NCBI RefSeq assembly: GCF_003182355.1
Contig: NZ_QGTW01000013.1
Location: 62,001-126,000 of the forward strand
Source: Cytobacillus oceanisediminis
GTDB taxonomy: Bacteria > Bacillota > Bacilli > Bacillales > Cytobacillaceae
Length of the DNA: 64,000 nucleotides
Direction of reading: 5' to 3'
Below, in pieces: positions 9,952 to 18,685 of this stretch. The translations under genes were made by a program, and so were the position numbers. The first letter of the stretch is position 1; each line of letters opens with the position of its first letter. The notes beneath the pieces are model-generated. The model ran no database searches, was not told the origin of the DNA, and saw only the letters and a program-made list of their open reading frames with translations.

Positions 9952-11273
9952 AAAAAAACGATTTCCAATTTTACATAAGCGGAGCATTCCACATGGGAAT
10001 CGGGTTTGGAATTGTTAGTCTTTTGTCAAGATGGGTAACTGGGAATACAATTCTCTCCTCGCCAGAAACATTAATCAAGTATGGACTAACCGGAGGAATC
10101 GGCTATTCGCTTATGGGCGCGCTTGCGCTAATCTTATTCGGAATTTTAGCAAAAAAGATCCGGGATCGGTTCCATGATCAGCAAACAATAGGTGATGTCT
10201 TAAGGGAAAGATTGACTCCAGGCGGTTATTGGTACATGATCTCTATTCTTCTCGTGATTAGTATTCATTCCATATTTGTCCAGGCGATGGGTGCAGGAAT
10301 CCTTTTGCATATGATTTTTCCATGGCCAGTTTTTTCAGGAATGGCTATATTTTTATTGTTTTGTTTTTTTATTGGCGGAGCAGGAGGTATGCAAAGAATC
10401 CATCAGCTTGCAGGAATCAATGTAGTGTTGATATTCAGCGCGGTCATAATTATTCCTGTTTACTTTTATATCCAGGAAGGGGTATATCCTGTTTATGAAG
10501 GGATTAAGTTATATCATCCATATATACTTTATGTTAAAAATACAGAAGCTATTTGGTTTATTTTCACTGCCATTTTAATAGGCTTTGGACAAGTTATAGT
10601 TGATCGTGCCTCATGGCAAAGAGTCTTTATCATACAAAAAGAAAAACTGCGTATGACCTTTACATTAGCAGGTTTAATATGGGCAACCATTCCGCTTGCA
10701 TTATCATCTTTAATAATGATTATTATTTTTGGCAGAAGCTATGATTCAATTTATTCTTTATTATTTGAGCTTGTTGGAAAAATAAATTCCACTTTGCTTA
10801 TTGTCTTATTTATTCTTTTTTGCTTTAGTTCCATTTCATCTGCTATTAGCGCAGAATTGCATGCTACTGTCACATTAATAATTAAAAATATTTTCGATTT
10901 ACTCCATCCCCTGAGCAATAAAGAAAAGTGGAGATATACTTATATCTTTTCGGGAATCATTTGCTTATTTTTACTTATTATCGTAAGTATATTACCTCCT
11001 AACCCTCTTGAATTGTTGTTTTTTTTCGGAAATATCTATGCTTCAATGATTGTGCCAATGCTATATATTATACTAGGCAATAAAACATTGCCTGCCCTCA
11101 TTCCCTTAGCTTCACTCATTGGGACAGCCGGTGGCTTTGCTGCTTTGCCTATGATGGAAAATCTCATGACCATTTGGATCAGTTTTTTCATATCAAGCTT
11201 AATTTGTTTAGTTTATTTCATCTATAATATTTTTAAAATGAAGTTATCGTATAAATTCTCAAAGAGATATTAG
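9948..11273 (+). CDS. Sodium:solute symporter (SSF)-like permease
   Basis: 441 aa, very hydrophobic, with about 11-12 membrane segments. The sequence is consistent with the SSF/LeuT-fold superfamily: an early discontinuous GIGFGIVSLLSRW helix, GAGGMQRIHQLAG near residue 143, and IGFGQVIVDRASWQR near 208, the last resembling the SSF DRASWQR-type motif. Start ATG overlaps the response regulator stop. It could import a ureide or heterocycle, serve as the sensory partner of the kinase, or both. Confidence 0.75.
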   Translation: MKKNDFQFYISGAFHMGIGFGIVSLLSRWVTGNTILSSPETLIKYGLTGGIGYSLMGALALILFGILAKKIRDRFHDQQTIGDVLRERLTPGGYWYMISILLVISIHSIFVQAMGAGILLHMIFPWPVFSGMAIFLLFCFFIGGAGGMQRIHQLAGINVVLIFSAVIIIPVYFYIQEGVYPVYEGIKLYHPYILYVKNTEAIWFIFTAILIGFGQVIVDRASWQRVFIIQKEKLRMTFTLAGLIWATIPLALSSLIMIIIFGRSYDSIYSLLFELVGKINSTLLIVLFILFCFSSISSAISAELHATVTLIIKNIFDLLHPLSNKEKWRYTYIFSGIICLFLLIIVSILPPNPLELLFFFGNIYASMIVPMLYIILGNKTLPALIPLASLIGTAGGFAALPMMENLMTIWISFFISSLICLVYFIYNIFKMKLSYKFSKRY

Positions 11274-11347
11274 CTTGGGAGCGGACTTGCTTTTGTTTAA
11301 TCTTTTTCTGGATCAATCGCATTTCTGTATTTGAATTAACCTCTCCT

Positions 11348-11384
11348 TCTCTGCCAGATAGATTTGTATAACATCTGGCAGAGA
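11348..11384. repeat. 12-bp inverted repeat between permease and cupin genes
   Basis: TCTCTGCCAGAT (11348-11359) and its exact complement (11373-11384) with a 13-nt loop, between convergent genes. Neither side has a T-run, so it is not a canonical terminator. Confidence 0.7.
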
Positions 11385-11415
11385 GGAAAAGTATGTGTCT
11401 GTGTGCAATTTGAAT

Positions 11416-11790
11416 TTAATATCTTGTTATATCCATTGGCAAAGAACCAGCAGCAAAGCCGACAAATAAAAACCTTTCTTCGCCAGTATTTCTCATCCCA
11501 TGAATCTGGTTAGGTTTGGCAAGGATTACCATACCTTTCCCTATTTGGATTTCATTCTCCATGTCCGGGAAGTATGTTCCTGTTCCCTCGATACAAACCC
11601 AAATATCGTCTACATTTGAATGGGAATGCAAGTATACTTCCTGTCCTGGTTCTAGACACCAAACAGCACCTACCGTTTTATCCGTTTCATAAAAATAGTT
11701 CTTTTGCGGATTATTAGGATCAAATTTTGCTATCTTATCAATTTCAAAAACTCTTTCTTCAATGATCTGCTGAATGTTTGACAATGCCAA
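11416..11790 (-). CDS. Small cupin-domain protein
   Basis: 124 aa single-domain cupin. Motif-1-like HSHSNVDDIWVCIEGTG and motif-2-like PNQIHGMRNTG are visible with putative metal-binding His residues. TTG start with GGGGGGAG upstream. It lies 50 bp after allE and probably belongs to the allC-allE transcript, suggesting an accessory or alternative enzyme in ureide breakdown; the exact reaction is unknown. Confidence 0.8.
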   Translation of the reverse strand: MALSNIQQIIEERVFEIDKIAKFDPNNPQKNYFYETDKTVGAVWCLEPGQEVYLHSHSNVDDIWVCIEGTGTYFPDMENEIQIGKGMVILAKPNQIHGMRNTGEERFLFVGFAAGSLPMDITRY

Positions 11791-11840
11791 TTTTTCTCCC
11801 CCCTAAAAAATCTTATTTTCATCTTAAATGAAATGGGCAA

Positions 11841-12605
11841 TTATAGCTCCGCATCCCGATTACAATCCTTGGAGTAGACATAGGTTAAATTCTCTCTTCC
11901 AACAGCATAGGCTGCCTGGTGTACATAAGGACCCATAAAAATATAATCACCTTTTTTGACTGGAATCCACTTATTATCGAGATTATACATTCCTTCCCCG
12001 GAAAGTATATATGCACCGTGCTCTTGAACATGTGTTTCAATAAACGGGTGGCTTGCAGCAGGATCGAAAGATAGGATATGGAAATTCATGTCAAAATCCA
12101 AATCAGCTGGCAATAGATCTTTTATGTTTACATTGTGCATATCATCGTAGTTCCTGTATTCAATCCTGTTTGCATGGCCGGATACAACCCATGGCTTTCG
12201 CCCTTCAAGTGGGCGGTATTTTTGCTTGTATAAAAAGATCTTAGAGTCCCCATCCTCCATATTTTCCAGATACATCTTTACTCCTGGCGGGCAGTAAAGA
12301 TATCCGCTTTCCTCCAAGATAAACTCTTGCTCGCCTGCAGCAGCCTTTAATTTTCCCTCTATTATGTAGACAAATGTCTGTATATCTTCTTTGCCGCCAA
12401 ACCCTTCACTATTTCCGCCCCCTTTTTTCATTGTCACATAGTAGTCGACAAAGCTTGCCCCAAGCTTGGGAGAACCTAAAATAGAAATAATACAATTATG
12501 AAATCCAGGAATAACATTGTTCACTAATCCTTCAGGTGCAATTAAGGCGTACTTCCCATGTTCTATTACAGACCTGCTTGATAATAAGTCGTTTGGATAG
12601 CCCAT
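11841..12605 (-). CDS. allE: (S)-ureidoglycine aminohydrolase
   Basis: 254 aa bicupin, full length for AllE/YlbA. It converts (S)-ureidoglycine to (S)-ureidoglycolate and ammonia, the step after allantoate amidohydrolase. Visible features are the YPNDLLSSRSVI N-terminus, GGNSEGFGG, the second-cupin HPFIETHVQEHGAYILSGEG, and PYVHQAAYAVG. Start ATG with GGGGAG upstream; 25 bp after allC, consistent with one operon. Confidence 0.92.
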   Translation of the reverse strand: MGYPNDLLSSRSVIEHGKYALIAPEGLVNNVIPGFHNCIISILGSPKLGASFVDYYVTMKKGGGNSEGFGGKEDIQTFVYIIEGKLKAAAGEQEFILEESGYLYCPPGVKMYLENMEDGDSKIFLYKQKYRPLEGRKPWVVSGHANRIEYRNYDDMHNVNIKDLLPADLDFDMNFHILSFDPAASHPFIETHVQEHGAYILSGEGMYNLDNKWIPVKKGDYIFMGPYVHQAAYAVGRENLTYVYSKDCNRDAEL

Positions 12606-12630
12606 TCAAAAACTCCCCTTTTTATCAATA

Positions 12631-13893
12631 TTATTTATAAGCTAGTTCATATAGAGTACCGATCAGTGCTTTAACTCCTTCAGCTAAATCATCCGGCTCG
12701 GTATATTCACCCGGGTTATGGCTAATGCCCTTATGGCTTGGAACGAAAAGCATAGCCGTTGGGATGAAAGGTGCAAAAATTTGTGCATCATGGCCGGCAC
12801 CGCTATGCATTACCTTATAACTCAAGTTTTTTTCCATACAGTGGTTTTCAATAATTTCTACAATTTTAGGATCCATTGGGACTGGATCAGTATCGAGCCA
12901 TTTTTCAATGGTCGCCTCAACTTCATGCTCTCTTGAAATATTTTTTATTTTTTCAGTAAATGCTTCAGTAAAATGGACAATGGCATGTTTGTCAATATGA
13001 CGCAAGTCTAAAGTGAAAACGGCTTTTCCCGGTACCACATTCGAAACGTTGGGAGAAATATCAATCCTTCCAACTGTTGCTACCAGCGGTTCACCATACT
13101 GCTTTGCCAAGTTGAGCGTTTCATGGATCATATGGCTTGCAGCAAAAGCAGCATCTTTGCGATAATTCATTGGTGTTGTTCCGGCATGGTTCGCTTCACC
13201 AGTTACCTCAATCGTAAAACGCCTTTGTCCAACTATACCTTTTACGACACCGACAGATTTATTTTCGTTTTCAAGAACATTTCCCTGTTCAACGTGGACT
13301 TCGACGAAGATCTTCAAATCCTGGCGCGGAGCTTTTTTTTCTTCTCTAAAAGCAAATCCTGCTTCACTCATTGCTTTAGCAAATGGAACACCCTTGGAAT
13401 CTACAAGATTTTCAACATCCTTCTTAATTGCACTTCCCACGATATTCTTCGAACCCCAAAAGCAGTAAGGAAATCTGCTCCCTTCTTCCTCTGCCAAAGA
13501 GACAACCTCCAGATTTCGTTTTGGCATTCCATATTGTTCCTTTAAAAAGATTATTGCTAGAATTCCAGCCACAATGCCGTATTGGCCGTCATATAATCCG
13601 CCATTTTTCACAGTATCTATATGAGACCCAGTTAAAACCGTCTCACCCTGATTTTGTCCCTTTAATACTCCGCTTAAATTTCCAACTTCATCAAACTGTA
13701 CCTTTAACCCTTCGGTTTCCATCCAGGATTTCAAAGCTTCCTGAGTATCCGTCCATTGTTTGGAATAAAGAAGACGGGTAATCCCCCCTTCTGGATCCTC
13801 CGCAAATGTCCCCAGCCATTCCAGCCTTTTCACAATACGTATTGCCAAATTTTCAATTTCAAGCTTTCCATGGCATTTTATTAAGTCTTCCAT
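12631..13893 (-). CDS. allC: Allantoate amidohydrolase (M20 family)
   Basis: 420 aa binuclear metal amidase of the AllC/hydantoinase-carbamoylase family. Metal and catalytic motifs: TGSHIDTVKNGGLYDG (His, Asp), LAEEEGSRF (Glu pair), FVEVHVEQG (His), GEANHAGTTPM in the lid domain, and GAGHDAQ plus SHNPGEYT near the end. It releases ammonia and CO2 from allantoate to give ureidoglycine, which AllE next door uses. ATG with AGGGAGGATA upstream. It lacks the direct-repeat promoter seen upstream of allB. Confidence 0.9.
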   Translation of the reverse strand: MEDLIKCHGKLEIENLAIRIVKRLEWLGTFAEDPEGGITRLLYSKQWTDTQEALKSWMETEGLKVQFDEVGNLSGVLKGQNQGETVLTGSHIDTVKNGGLYDGQYGIVAGILAIIFLKEQYGMPKRNLEVVSLAEEEGSRFPYCFWGSKNIVGSAIKKDVENLVDSKGVPFAKAMSEAGFAFREEKKAPRQDLKIFVEVHVEQGNVLENENKSVGVVKGIVGQRRFTIEVTGEANHAGTTPMNYRKDAAFAASHMIHETLNLAKQYGEPLVATVGRIDISPNVSNVVPGKAVFTLDLRHIDKHAIVHFTEAFTEKIKNISREHEVEATIEKWLDTDPVPMDPKIVEIIENHCMEKNLSYKVMHSGAGHDAQIFAPFIPTAMLFVPSHKGISHNPGEYTEPDDLAEGVKALIGTLYELAYK

Positions 13894-14068
13894 ACCAAAT
13901 ATCCTCCCTATGTTTATTGTATATGGTATTGGCAGGTTCTAGATCTTGAATTGAATTGGGTCTCTGCTAAACTTCTTAAATAGTTTGCTTGCCTTTCTTC
14001 CTGTATAAAATCTATTACTTCTTATCATTTTTAACAAAAAAACCTTAGTAAAAAGCAGTAATAGAGAA

Positions 14069-15457
14069 TTATGCGTTCATAGCTTCCGCTTGACTTTTGC
14101 TCCTGATAACTTGGCCAAGAGGTTCTCCGGCAATCCCATGATCCAAATCATATACAACGTTGCCGCGAACAAGGGTTTTGGTTACTCGGCAATCAATCTT
14201 TCTTCCAATATAGGGACTCTGCTTATGGCGATAAAATAACCCTTCTTCCTTTACAACATAAGACCGATTGGCATCCACTAAGATAATATCGGCATCCATT
14301 GATACAGCTATTTCTCCCTTATTGGGAATGTTAAAACGCTCAGCCGGATTACAGGAAATCATCTTTACAAAAATAGTTATTGGTATATTACGTTTCAAAA
14401 CCGCTTCATCAAACATTAAATCTACGTTATTTTGACAGCCTGTGATTCCTCCCCACACTTCAAAAAAATTATTTGAAGAACTTTGCTTCATTTCAGGCGG
14501 ACATGGTGAGTGATCAGACGTTAACATATCAATCTTGCCTTCTATTAACTGCTGCCAAAGTTTTTCTTGTTCTTCTCTGCTGCGAAGCGGAGGTGAACAT
14601 TTGGCAGCCGGGCCAATTTCTTCGAATTGTGCGGCAGTGATTGTAAAGTAATGGGGACAAGATTCAAGTGACACATCCTGTCCCTCTCTTCGGGCCTTTA
14701 CAATTTCCTCTACTGCTTCAGCAGTACTGATGTGCACAAAATGGAGCCGGCACCTTGTTTCTTTCCCTAAATAAAGAGCACGTTTTACTGCCTCAACCTC
14801 AGTAAAAACAGGCCTGGATAGGACATAATCCGCCGCAGTAATCCTTCCTTGCCCAGCCAATACTTCCCCTAACCGGTCTGTAATAAGGGCATTTTCCGCA
14901 TGGATTGATAAAATATGCCCCAACTCTGCAATCTTTTTCATCCCTGCATAAAGCGTATAATCATCCACATTCGAAAAATCATTGGGATTATCAGTACCGC
15001 AGGTTGACATAAAGCATTTAAATGCTACAACTCCTTCATCAGAGAGCTCTTTTAGTCTTTCAAGATTGCCTGGAACAAGTCCGCCATAAAATGCATAATC
15101 AATATAATTCTTCCCTTTTGCTGCTTCGGCCTTTAAATTCAGGGTTTCCCTGTCTATCGTAGCTGGCAGGGCATTTAAAGGCATATCTACATAACATGTG
15201 GTCCCGCCAGCTGCCAATGCTTTTGTCCCTGTTATAAAACCTTCCCACTCCGTTCGGCCAGGTTCACAAATATGCACATGAGTATCAATCATTCCAGGCA
15301 TGACATATTGTTCACTTGCATCTATGATCTGTTCTGCTTCATTGTCAATTGTTTCAGCAATCGCTGCAATTATTCCATTTTTTATTGCGATATCATTTCT
15401 TCTTACTTCGTCCCTGAAAACAACTTTGCCACCCTTTATAATCAGATCATATTTCAT
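14069..15457 (-). CDS. allB: Allantoinase
   Basis: 462 aa from ATG 15457, the natural start (MKYDLIIKGGKVVF) with a GGGAGAAA site; the frame runs open to 15505. Cyclic amidohydrolase opening the hydantoin ring of allantoin to allantoate. Metal motifs are DTHVHICEPG, the carbamylated-Lys region VVAFKCFMS, SIHAEN, LHFVHIST and the ligand Asp in TSDHSPC. It has its own promoter with the 21-bp direct repeats, separate from allC-allE, tying it to the transporter and amidohydrolase regulon. Confidence 0.92.
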   Translation of the reverse strand: MKYDLIIKGGKVVFRDEVRRNDIAIKNGIIAAIAETIDNEAEQIIDASEQYVMPGMIDTHVHICEPGRTEWEGFITGTKALAAGGTTCYVDMPLNALPATIDRETLNLKAEAAKGKNYIDYAFYGGLVPGNLERLKELSDEGVVAFKCFMSTCGTDNPNDFSNVDDYTLYAGMKKIAELGHILSIHAENALITDRLGEVLAGQGRITAADYVLSRPVFTEVEAVKRALYLGKETRCRLHFVHISTAEAVEEIVKARREGQDVSLESCPHYFTITAAQFEEIGPAAKCSPPLRSREEQEKLWQQLIEGKIDMLTSDHSPCPPEMKQSSSNNFFEVWGGITGCQNNVDLMFDEAVLKRNIPITIFVKMISCNPAERFNIPNKGEIAVSMDADIILVDANRSYVVKEEGLFYRHKQSPYIGRKIDCRVTKTLVRGNVVYDLDHGIAGEPLGQVIRSKSQAEAMNA

Positions 15458-15572
15458 CGTTTTTCTCCCTTTACTCTTTAATAAAAACGTCTCTGAAATC
15501 CTCATACTTAAAAAAAAGAGAGATTCTAGCGGACCTCCCCCAGAGCATTACGAAAAGTCTCTTAATTATTAA

Positions 15573-15635
15573 ATTATACAAAATAATCAAATTATTTTTT
15601 CTGAATTTTTTTACCTGTTTTTTAGTTATTTTTAC
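15573..15635 (-). promoter_or_regulatory. Candidate activator site and promoter of allB
   Basis: Minus strand: GTAAAAAT (15635-15628), 13 nt, GTAAAAAA (15614-15607), 28 nt, TATAAT (15578-15573). Same spacing as the promoters at 4303, 18601 and 21709. No good -35 hexamer, as expected for an activated promoter. Confidence 0.7.
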
Positions 15636-15674
15636 TTCTTGTATCCAACTGGATAGCCTGAGATTTTTGGAGAG

Positions 15675-16910
15675 TTATTTTCGAATAATACCTACATTAC
15701 CGTATACTAAATTCCCCCTGTAAAATACCGCGCAGCGTTCTGATCTTCTTGCAATGGCCTCTGCCGAACAGCTTGCATCGAACAGGATCATACTGGCTTC
15801 ATCTCCTGCTTTGGGCCAGATCTGATTCCCCTCTTTATCCAAGGGTGTTTTACCGCCTGTAATAAACCGCATTGCCTGTGAAAGAGATTTTTCATCAGTC
15901 CACCTGTATCGTTCGATTAAGCGGCCAGCTCTTTCCAGAATATCTCCGTTTCCTGTAGGCCACCATGAATCAAAAATATTATCATTCCCAACTGCGACTT
16001 CTACTCCGCATTCATTTAACAGATTAACTGGAGGTATCGCTCGGCCTATTGGAAGGCTGGTAACAATCGAAATACCTGCGTCCTTTAATATATCTGCCAT
16101 TTCATATGCTTCTTCTCTCGAAACATCTCCCAGTCCAAATGCATGGCTGATCGCAACTCTTCCTTCCCAGCCTGCTTCCTTTGTTAAAATGGCCAGACGT
16201 TTCATCGTAAAAGTCCCAAGGTGGCCAGGATCATGTAAATGCAAATCAATATCTGCATTTCCCTCAACAGCCAAATCCATTAATTGAACGAGTGAAGCTT
16301 CAATATTGTTGTCAACGGTTGCAGGATCTACCGCACCCACAATTCCTGCACCTTCTCTAACGGCTTCTTTAATAAGCTGAGGAGTTCCTGAGCACAGCAA
16401 ACCATGCTGGGCAAACGCAACAATTTCAGCGCTGGCATAATCTGAAAATTCCTCCAATGTTTGCTGAACCCCTTCTAAATTCTGCAATTTGACCTCAGGG
16501 TAAATATCCACATGAGTTCTAACGTGAGTTGATCCAAATGATATTAATTTCTCAAGCAATGCTTTTGACCGCTGTTGGGTGCTTGTTGGTATGGATGCCA
16601 ATGCACTTTTTTCAATTTCACAGCGTTCGATGACACTTGAAGCAGGACTGCAGGCTTTCCACTTCTCCCCCATGTATGTTTTATCAAGATGGACATGCTT
16701 TTCGACAAAGGATGGCAAAAGAAGCAGTCCCCCTGCATCTTTTACTGGTAAGTTACCTGAAAAACACTCCCAGTCTTTAACAACTTTTGCAATGCGGCCG
16801 CCCTCTATTAATATTTGAAATAAATCTGTTATAGTACCTATCACTCTATCATTCTCTTTCTTGTAACCACATTCCAGCCGTACATTCTTTATCCAATAAT
16901 TCCCTTTCAT
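15675..16910 (-). CDS. Cytosine-deaminase-like amidohydrolase, paralog 3
   Basis: Paralog of the proteins at 52 and 1302, 411 aa from ATG 16910. That start has GGGGA 7 bp upstream; ATG 16916 would overlap it and the frame opens at 16946. Metal motifs HVHLDK, HLHDPGHLGTFT, SHAFGLGD and GNDNIFDSWWPTG are conserved, with the same Asp in place of the CodA catalytic Glu. It follows binding protein 2, repeating the binding-protein/deaminase pair at 1302-4219. Substrate unknown. Confidence 0.85.
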   Translation of the reverse strand: MKGNYWIKNVRLECGYKKENDRVIGTITDLFQILIEGGRIAKVVKDWECFSGNLPVKDAGGLLLLPSFVEKHVHLDKTYMGEKWKACSPASSVIERCEIEKSALASIPTSTQQRSKALLEKLISFGSTHVRTHVDIYPEVKLQNLEGVQQTLEEFSDYASAEIVAFAQHGLLCSGTPQLIKEAVREGAGIVGAVDPATVDNNIEASLVQLMDLAVEGNADIDLHLHDPGHLGTFTMKRLAILTKEAGWEGRVAISHAFGLGDVSREEAYEMADILKDAGISIVTSLPIGRAIPPVNLLNECGVEVAVGNDNIFDSWWPTGNGDILERAGRLIERYRWTDEKSLSQAMRFITGGKTPLDKEGNQIWPKAGDEASMILFDASCSAEAIARRSERCAVFYRGNLVYGNVGIIRK

Positions 16911-16945
16911 ATTCATTCCCCTTTCTTTATTTAAGATCCTGGACA

Positions 16946-16983
16946 AGATAAAAGGGCATCCAGAATGGATATCCCTCTTATCT
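16946..16983. repeat. Hairpin between binding protein 2 and deaminase paralog 3
   Basis: Imperfect 16-bp stem (AGATAA...TTATCT outer, AGGG/CCCT and ATCC/GGAT inner, loop AGAAT). It has the same position as the inverted repeat at 2569-2601 in the paralogous gene pair, and probably attenuates or protects the transcript. Confidence 0.7.
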
Positions 16984-16991
16984 TTGACAGC

Positions 16992-18557
16992 TTATTTAAT
17001 TGAAATATCATTGATCTCCAAGTAACCAGAAGGACTTATAGAGAAGCCTTTCACTCCTTTTGAAATTGCAGCCATATTCTCAATCACACGGACCGGAATA
17101 TATACGGACTCTTCCATTTCAATTTCCTGAGCCTTTTCATATAGCTCTAAACGTTTATCCGAATCCTTTTCAGCACGAGCAGCTTCTATTAAGCTATCCA
17201 CTTCTTTATTACTGTAAAAGAAAGTATTGCCAGCAGCACCGTGAGAACTGCTATGGAAAAGATTATATTGATTGTAATCAGCATCACCCGTTGCATTTCT
17301 CCAGCTTAAAATAAACATTTCCGTGTCGCCGCGGTTTGCTTGTTCAACAAATGTGCCATATTCAAACACTTGTATATCCACTTTAATTCCGATTCCTTTT
17401 AGCTGTGACTGAAGGACTTCTGCCATATTTATCCATTCCTTCTTGTCCATCGTTTTTAATGTTGTTTCAAACCCATTCGGATAACCTGCTTCAGCCAGCA
17501 GTCTTTTTGCTTCATTGAGATTATATTCGTATGCTTTCATACTTTCATGGTATCCGAAAACCTTAGGCCCCAATAGCGAGTTTGATTTGTTTCCGATATT
17601 GTTAAATACTCCTTCAATAATGGAATCCATCTCAACTGCATGCCCAACTGCTTTACGAACCCGAGCATCATCAAATGGCGCTTTTTCTACGTTAAAACCA
17701 ATATACTCTGTACCAAATCCTTCGCTGCGGTATATTTCAGAGTTTCTGGAGCTTTCCACCGTATCCATCATTGTGACAGAAAGTGGTTCAGCTATATGAG
17801 CTTCACCTGTTTCAAGCATTGAAATCCTTGTTGTTTCTTCCGGAACTACCTTAAATAAGACCTTATCTAGTTTAGGTTCAGGCCCCCAGTATTTTTCGTT
17901 TTTATTAAACACAATTTCTTTGCCCGGGGTCCAGGACTCGAACACAAATGGACCTGTCCCAACTGGCTCCTGAATTATTTTTTTTCCGTATTTTTCAATC
18001 GTTTTTGGTGCGATAATTCCGGCTTCATGACTGGCCAAAATGGAAAGTAAAGGAGAAAACGGCTCCGATAATTTAAATTGAACAGTATATTCATCAACTG
18101 CCTTTACTTCATCTACCATTTTGAATACAACGGCCCTGGGGGAAGCAACTTCCGGATCTAACAGACGGTCAAATGTAGCTTTCACAGCATCCGCATTAAA
18201 TGCTGTCCCGTCATGGAATGTTACATCTTTTCTGAGCTTGAATTCCCATGTTGTATCGTCCAGCTGTTTCCACTGTTCTGCCAGCAAAGGTTTTATTTCA
18301 GCATTTTTGTCCCGGCCAACAAGCCCCTCATAAATTTTATTATGTGTAACGCTGGCAGCATTGATTGTGGACATGAAATGATGATCTAAATTTTCAGCGT
18401 CAGACAAGCGGGCTATAACTAAAGTCCCGCCGCTATCAGACGTTTTACCCTTTGTGTTTTGACTTGAGCTAACGTCCTGTTTTGTTGAGCAGCCTGCAAT
18501 TAGGATTGCCATCAGAAAAATTAAAACTAACTTCCCAAATCTTCTTTTTGCTTTCAT
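16992..18557 (-). CDS. ABC transporter substrate-binding lipoprotein, family 5 (paralog 2)
   Basis: 521 aa solute-binding lipoprotein; lipobox LIAGC with Cys 23. It is strongly similar throughout to the protein at 2642 (shared LSDA.LD.HF, FHDGT.FN.DAVKATFDRLLDP, VGTGPFVFE.W and VPE.TTR blocks). No permease or ATPase genes accompany it, so it probably feeds the single ABC core at 4514-8398 with a second ligand range. Its promoter has the island's direct-repeat motif. Confidence 0.9.
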   Translation of the reverse strand: MKAKRRFGKLVLIFLMAILIAGCSTKQDVSSSQNTKGKTSDSGGTLVIARLSDAENLDHHFMSTINAASVTHNKIYEGLVGRDKNAEIKPLLAEQWKQLDDTTWEFKLRKDVTFHDGTAFNADAVKATFDRLLDPEVASPRAVVFKMVDEVKAVDEYTVQFKLSEPFSPLLSILASHEAGIIAPKTIEKYGKKIIQEPVGTGPFVFESWTPGKEIVFNKNEKYWGPEPKLDKVLFKVVPEETTRISMLETGEAHIAEPLSVTMMDTVESSRNSEIYRSEGFGTEYIGFNVEKAPFDDARVRKAVGHAVEMDSIIEGVFNNIGNKSNSLLGPKVFGYHESMKAYEYNLNEAKRLLAEAGYPNGFETTLKTMDKKEWINMAEVLQSQLKGIGIKVDIQVFEYGTFVEQANRGDTEMFILSWRNATGDADYNQYNLFHSSSHGAAGNTFFYSNKEVDSLIEAARAEKDSDKRLELYEKAQEIEMEESVYIPVRVIENMAAISKGVKGFSISPSGYLEINDISIK

Positions 18558-18600
18558 AGACTATACCCCCTTTTTATTAAAACCATAAGGTCTTTATCTA

Positions 18601-18664
18601 ATTATATAAAATATTCAGATTACTTAATTTCCATTATCTTTACTAGTTTTTTAAATATTTCTAC
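18601..18664 (-). promoter_or_regulatory. Candidate activator site and promoter of binding protein 2
   Basis: Minus strand: GTAGAAAT (18664-18657), 13 nt, GTAAAGAT (18643-18636), 29 nt, TATAAT (18606-18601). Half-sites are offset by 21 bp, as at three other promoters of the island. Confidence 0.7.
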
Positions 18665-18685
18665 TACTTGATTATCCTGAAGAAT

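Noticed and set aside
13921..13955. Sigma-54-like TTGGCA element upstream of allC
   Set aside because: The distance to the next TTG is too long for a -24/-12 promoter, and no sigma-54-dependent activator gene is present.
13990..14018. Possible fifth copy of the island direct repeat upstream of allC
   Set aside because: Only one half-site (ATCTATTAC) resembles the motif; the 21-bp partner and the TATAAT at 28 bp are missing.
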